Assembly (NCBI GenBank): GCA_947169685.1
Contig: CAMVQS010000026.1
Location: 1 to 35,309, forward strand
DNA: 35,309 nt
Source: an uncultured Prevotella sp.
Lineage (GTDB): Bacteria > Bacteroidota > Bacteroidia > Bacteroidales > Bacteroidaceae
Direction: 5' to 3'
This document shows, piece after piece, positions 33,380-35,309 of the stretch; position 1 is the first letter of the stretch, and each line of letters begins with the position of its first letter. Under the pieces are notes generated by a model. It had not been told where the DNA came from. It saw only the letters and a list, made by a program, of their open reading frames with translations, and did not search any database. Both the position numbers and the translations under genes were made by a program.

Positions 33380-35309
33380 ATGGCAGACAACAAACGTTAC
33401 GGTCACTTCGACGACCAACACCGCGAGTACGTCATCACCGACCCGCGCACACCGTGGCCCTGGATCAACTATCTGGGCAACGAGGACTTCTTCTCACTCA
33501 TCTCAAACACCGCCGGAGGCTACTCCTTCTACAAGGATGCCAAGTTCCGTCGCATCACCCGCTACCGCTACAACAACGTGCCCATGGACAATGGCGGACG
33601 CTACTTCTACGTAAAGGACGGAGACACCGTATGGTCGCCAGGCTGGAAGCCCATGAAGACGCCGCTCGACTTCTACGAGTGCCGGCACGGCATGGGCTAC
33701 ACCCGCATTACCGGCCGCAAGAACGGCGTAGAGGCCAGCGTACTCTTCTTCGTGCCCCTGAAGACATGGGCCGAGGTGCAGAAGCTGACGCTCACCAACA
33801 CTACGAACGAGGTGAAGCACCTCAAGCTCTTCTCTTTCGAGGAGTGGTGCCTCTGGAATGCCGCCACCGACATGGAGAATTTCCAGCGTAACTTCTCTAC
33901 CGGCGAGGTAGAGATTGAGGGCTCTACCATCTACCACAAGACGGAGTACCGCGAACGCCGTAACCACTACGCGTTCTACCACGTCAACACCGAGATACAG
34001 GGCTTCGACACTGACCGCGAGACCTTCGTGGGACTCTACAACGGCTTCAACGAACCCGACGCCGTCATGGAGGGTAAGCCCCGCAACAGCCATGCTCACG
34101 GCTGGAGCCCCATTGCCTCGCACTACATCGAGGTAACTCTGCAGCCTGGCGAGTCGAAGGACCTTATCTTCCTGCTCGGCTACGTGGAGAACCCGCAGGA
34201 GGAGAAATTCGTGGCACCGAAGGTGATTAACAAAGAGCGCGCCCACGCCACCATCGAGCGACTCAACACCACCGAAAAGGTTGACTATGCCTTTGCTCAG
34301 CTGAAGGACTACTGGGACCGTCTGCTTAATATCTATAATGTACGCACCGGCAACGACAAGCTCGACCGCATGGTGAACATCTGGAACCAGTACCAGTGCA
34401 TGGTGACGTTCAACTTCTCACGCTCCGCCTCGTTCTTCGAGAGCGGCATCGGCCGTGGCATGGGCTTCCGCGACTCTAACCAAGACCTCGTAGGCTTCGT
34501 TCACCAGATACCGTCACGTGCCCGTCAGCGCATCATCGACATCGCCTCCACACAGTTCCCCGACGGCGGCTGCTACCACCAGTACCAGCCCCTCACCAAA
34601 CGCGGCAACAACGACATCGGTGGTGGTTTCAACGACGATCCCTGCTGGCTCATCTTCGGCACCGTGGCCTACATCAAGGAGACGGGCGACTTCTCCATCC
34701 TCGACGAGATGGTGCCCTTCGACAATCAGCCGGGCTCGGAGGTGACGCTCTTCGAGCACCTGAAGGTCTCGATGAACCACGTCATCAACAACCTCGGTCC
34801 TCACCTGCTGCCGCTCATCGGCCGTGCCGACTGGAACGACTGCCTCAACCTCAACTGCTTCTCGTGGGACCCCAACGAGAGTTTCCAGACCACCGAGAAC
34901 AAGAGCGAAGGCTCGAAGGCCGAGTCACTCATGATTGCCGGTCTCTTCGTCGTCACAGGCAAAGAGTACGTAGCACTTTGCAAGGCACTTGAAAAAGATT
35001 CTTCACTCTTCACTCTTCACTCTTCACTTAAAGGCGAAGCCACCCGCATGCAGCAGGCTGTCGATGCAATGATAGCCGCCGTGAAGAAGGACGGTTGGGA
35101 CGGTGAGTGGTACCTGCGTGCCTACGACTACTTCGGCCGTAAGATTGGCTCGCACGAGTGCGACGAGGCCAAGATCTTCATTGAGAGCCAGGGCTGGTGC
35201 ACCATGGCCGAGATTGGTGCCGAGGACGGCATGGTAGGCAAGGCACTCGACTCCTGCAAGAAGTACTTAGAGTGCGAGCACGGCATGGTGCTCAACAACC
35301 CCGCCTTCA
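33380..35309 (+). CDS. GH94 phosphorylase (cellobiose phosphorylase-like), 3' end missing
   Basis: The frame is open from ATG 33380 ([19 protein letters not shown]) to the window end, 643 codons of an expected 800 or so. The N-terminal beta-sandwich has [11 protein letters not shown]. The alpha/alpha barrel has F-R-D-S-N-Q-D and the catalytic acid Asp487 in [11 protein letters not shown]94 enzymes cleave beta-linked disaccharides with phosphate to give a sugar 1-phosphate. The motifs look like cellobiose phosphorylase or a close relative. With no signal peptide it is cytoplasmic, and would process what a GH5 enzyme releases. A heptad array inserts [10 protein letters not shown] near residue 541. 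Confidence 0.9.
   Translation, partial: MADNKRYGHFDDQHREYVITDPRTPWPWINYLGNEDFFSLISNTAGGYSFYKDAKFRRITRYRYNNVPMDNGGRYFYVKDGDTVWSPGWKPMKTPLDFYECRHGMGYTRITGRKNGVEASVLFFVPLKTWAEVQKLTLTNTTNEVKHLKLFSFEEWCLWNAATDMENFQRNFSTGEVEIEGSTIYHKTEYRERRNHYAFYHVNTEIQGFDTDRETFVGLYNGFNEPDAVMEGKPRNSHAHGWSPIASHYIEVTLQPGESKDLIFLLGYVENPQEEKFVAPKVINKERAHATIERLNTTEKVDYAFAQLKDYWDRLLNIYNVRTGNDKLDRMVNIWNQYQCMVTFNFSRSASFFESGIGRGMGFRDSNQDLVGFVHQIPSRARQRIIDIASTQFPDGGCYHQYQPLTKRGNNDIGGGFNDDPCWLIFGTVAYIKETGDFSILDEMVPFDNQPGSEVTLFEHLKVSMNHVINNLGPHLLPLIGRADWNDCLNLNCFSWDPNESFQTTENKSEGSKAESLMIAGLFVVTGKEYVALCKALEKDSSLFTLHSSLKGEATRMQQAVDAMIAAVKKDGWDGEWYLRAYDYFGRKIGSHECDEAKIFIESQGWCTMAEIGAEDGMVGKALDSCKKYLECEHGMVLNNPAF
35001..35028 (+). 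repeat. Perfect heptad repeat, four units, inside the GH94 gene
   Basis: CTTCACT occurs four times without mismatch. Read on the minus strand it is AGTGAAG, the same purine-rich style as the other heptad arrays. The frame is kept through it. Confidence 0.92.

Overview
The window reads as chromosomal DNA of a Bacteroidales bacterium, most likely a gut or rumen Prevotella-type organism. Support for this: promoters of the Bacteroidetes form (TTTG, about 19 bases, TAnnTTTG), a PorE-like type IX secretion lipoprotein, the ExbB/ExbD/ExbD arrangement, HU-like and BspA-like leucine-rich proteins, and cellulose-related enzymes (GH5 endoglucanase, GH94 phosphorylase). The species assignment is inference. 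No phage, insertion sequence or CRISPR array is visible.

Layout. 1-54: 5' part of tRNA-Gln (minus). 215-4467: rsfS, ftsH, cdsA and a secreted GH5 glucanase in one tight run. 4558-7300: exbB, a small membrane protein, two exbD genes and an Lrp/AsnC regulator. 7306-9762 (minus): a Nol1/Nop2/Sun-type RNA methyltransferase, thyA and folA, overlapping. 9859-11507: a membrane protein, an ECF sigma factor and a DUF5056-like membrane protein. 11488-13515 (minus): PorE-like lipoprotein. 13688-16228: clpB. 16242-18193 (minus): meaB then ispH. 18339-24892 (minus): a giant alpha-2-macroglobulin-like protein followed by a DUF1573 protein. 24996-25661: HU-like DNA-binding protein. 25945-29928: two paralogous secreted FecR-like proteins, the second frameshifted. 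29912-31210 (minus): MATE transporter. 31297-35309: ADP-forming acyl-CoA ligase and a GH94 phosphorylase that runs off the window.

How it fits together. The window mixes housekeeping (proteostasis by FtsH and ClpB, phospholipid and isoprenoid synthesis, thymidylate/folate), envelope energisation and secretion (ExbBD, PorE, alpha-2-macroglobulin), and carbon metabolism (endoglucanase, cellobiose-type phosphorylase, ADP-forming CoA ligase, MeaB for methylmalonyl-CoA mutase).

The most unusual signal is not a gene. At least eleven short tandem arrays with an exact 7-base period, usually 4-5 copies, are scattered through the window. Seven gene-internal ones lie in otherwise well-conserved genes without breaking the frame, and two form or flank promoter elements between genes. 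Related oddities are two 4 x 22-base arrays of palindromes (one inside the methyltransferase gene, one between genes), 9-base arrays in the alpha-2-macroglobulin gene, a 10-base array before meaB, and GC-rich palindromes at both edges of the ClpB middle domain. Together they look like a population of small repeat elements that enter coding sequence at protein loops and linkers.
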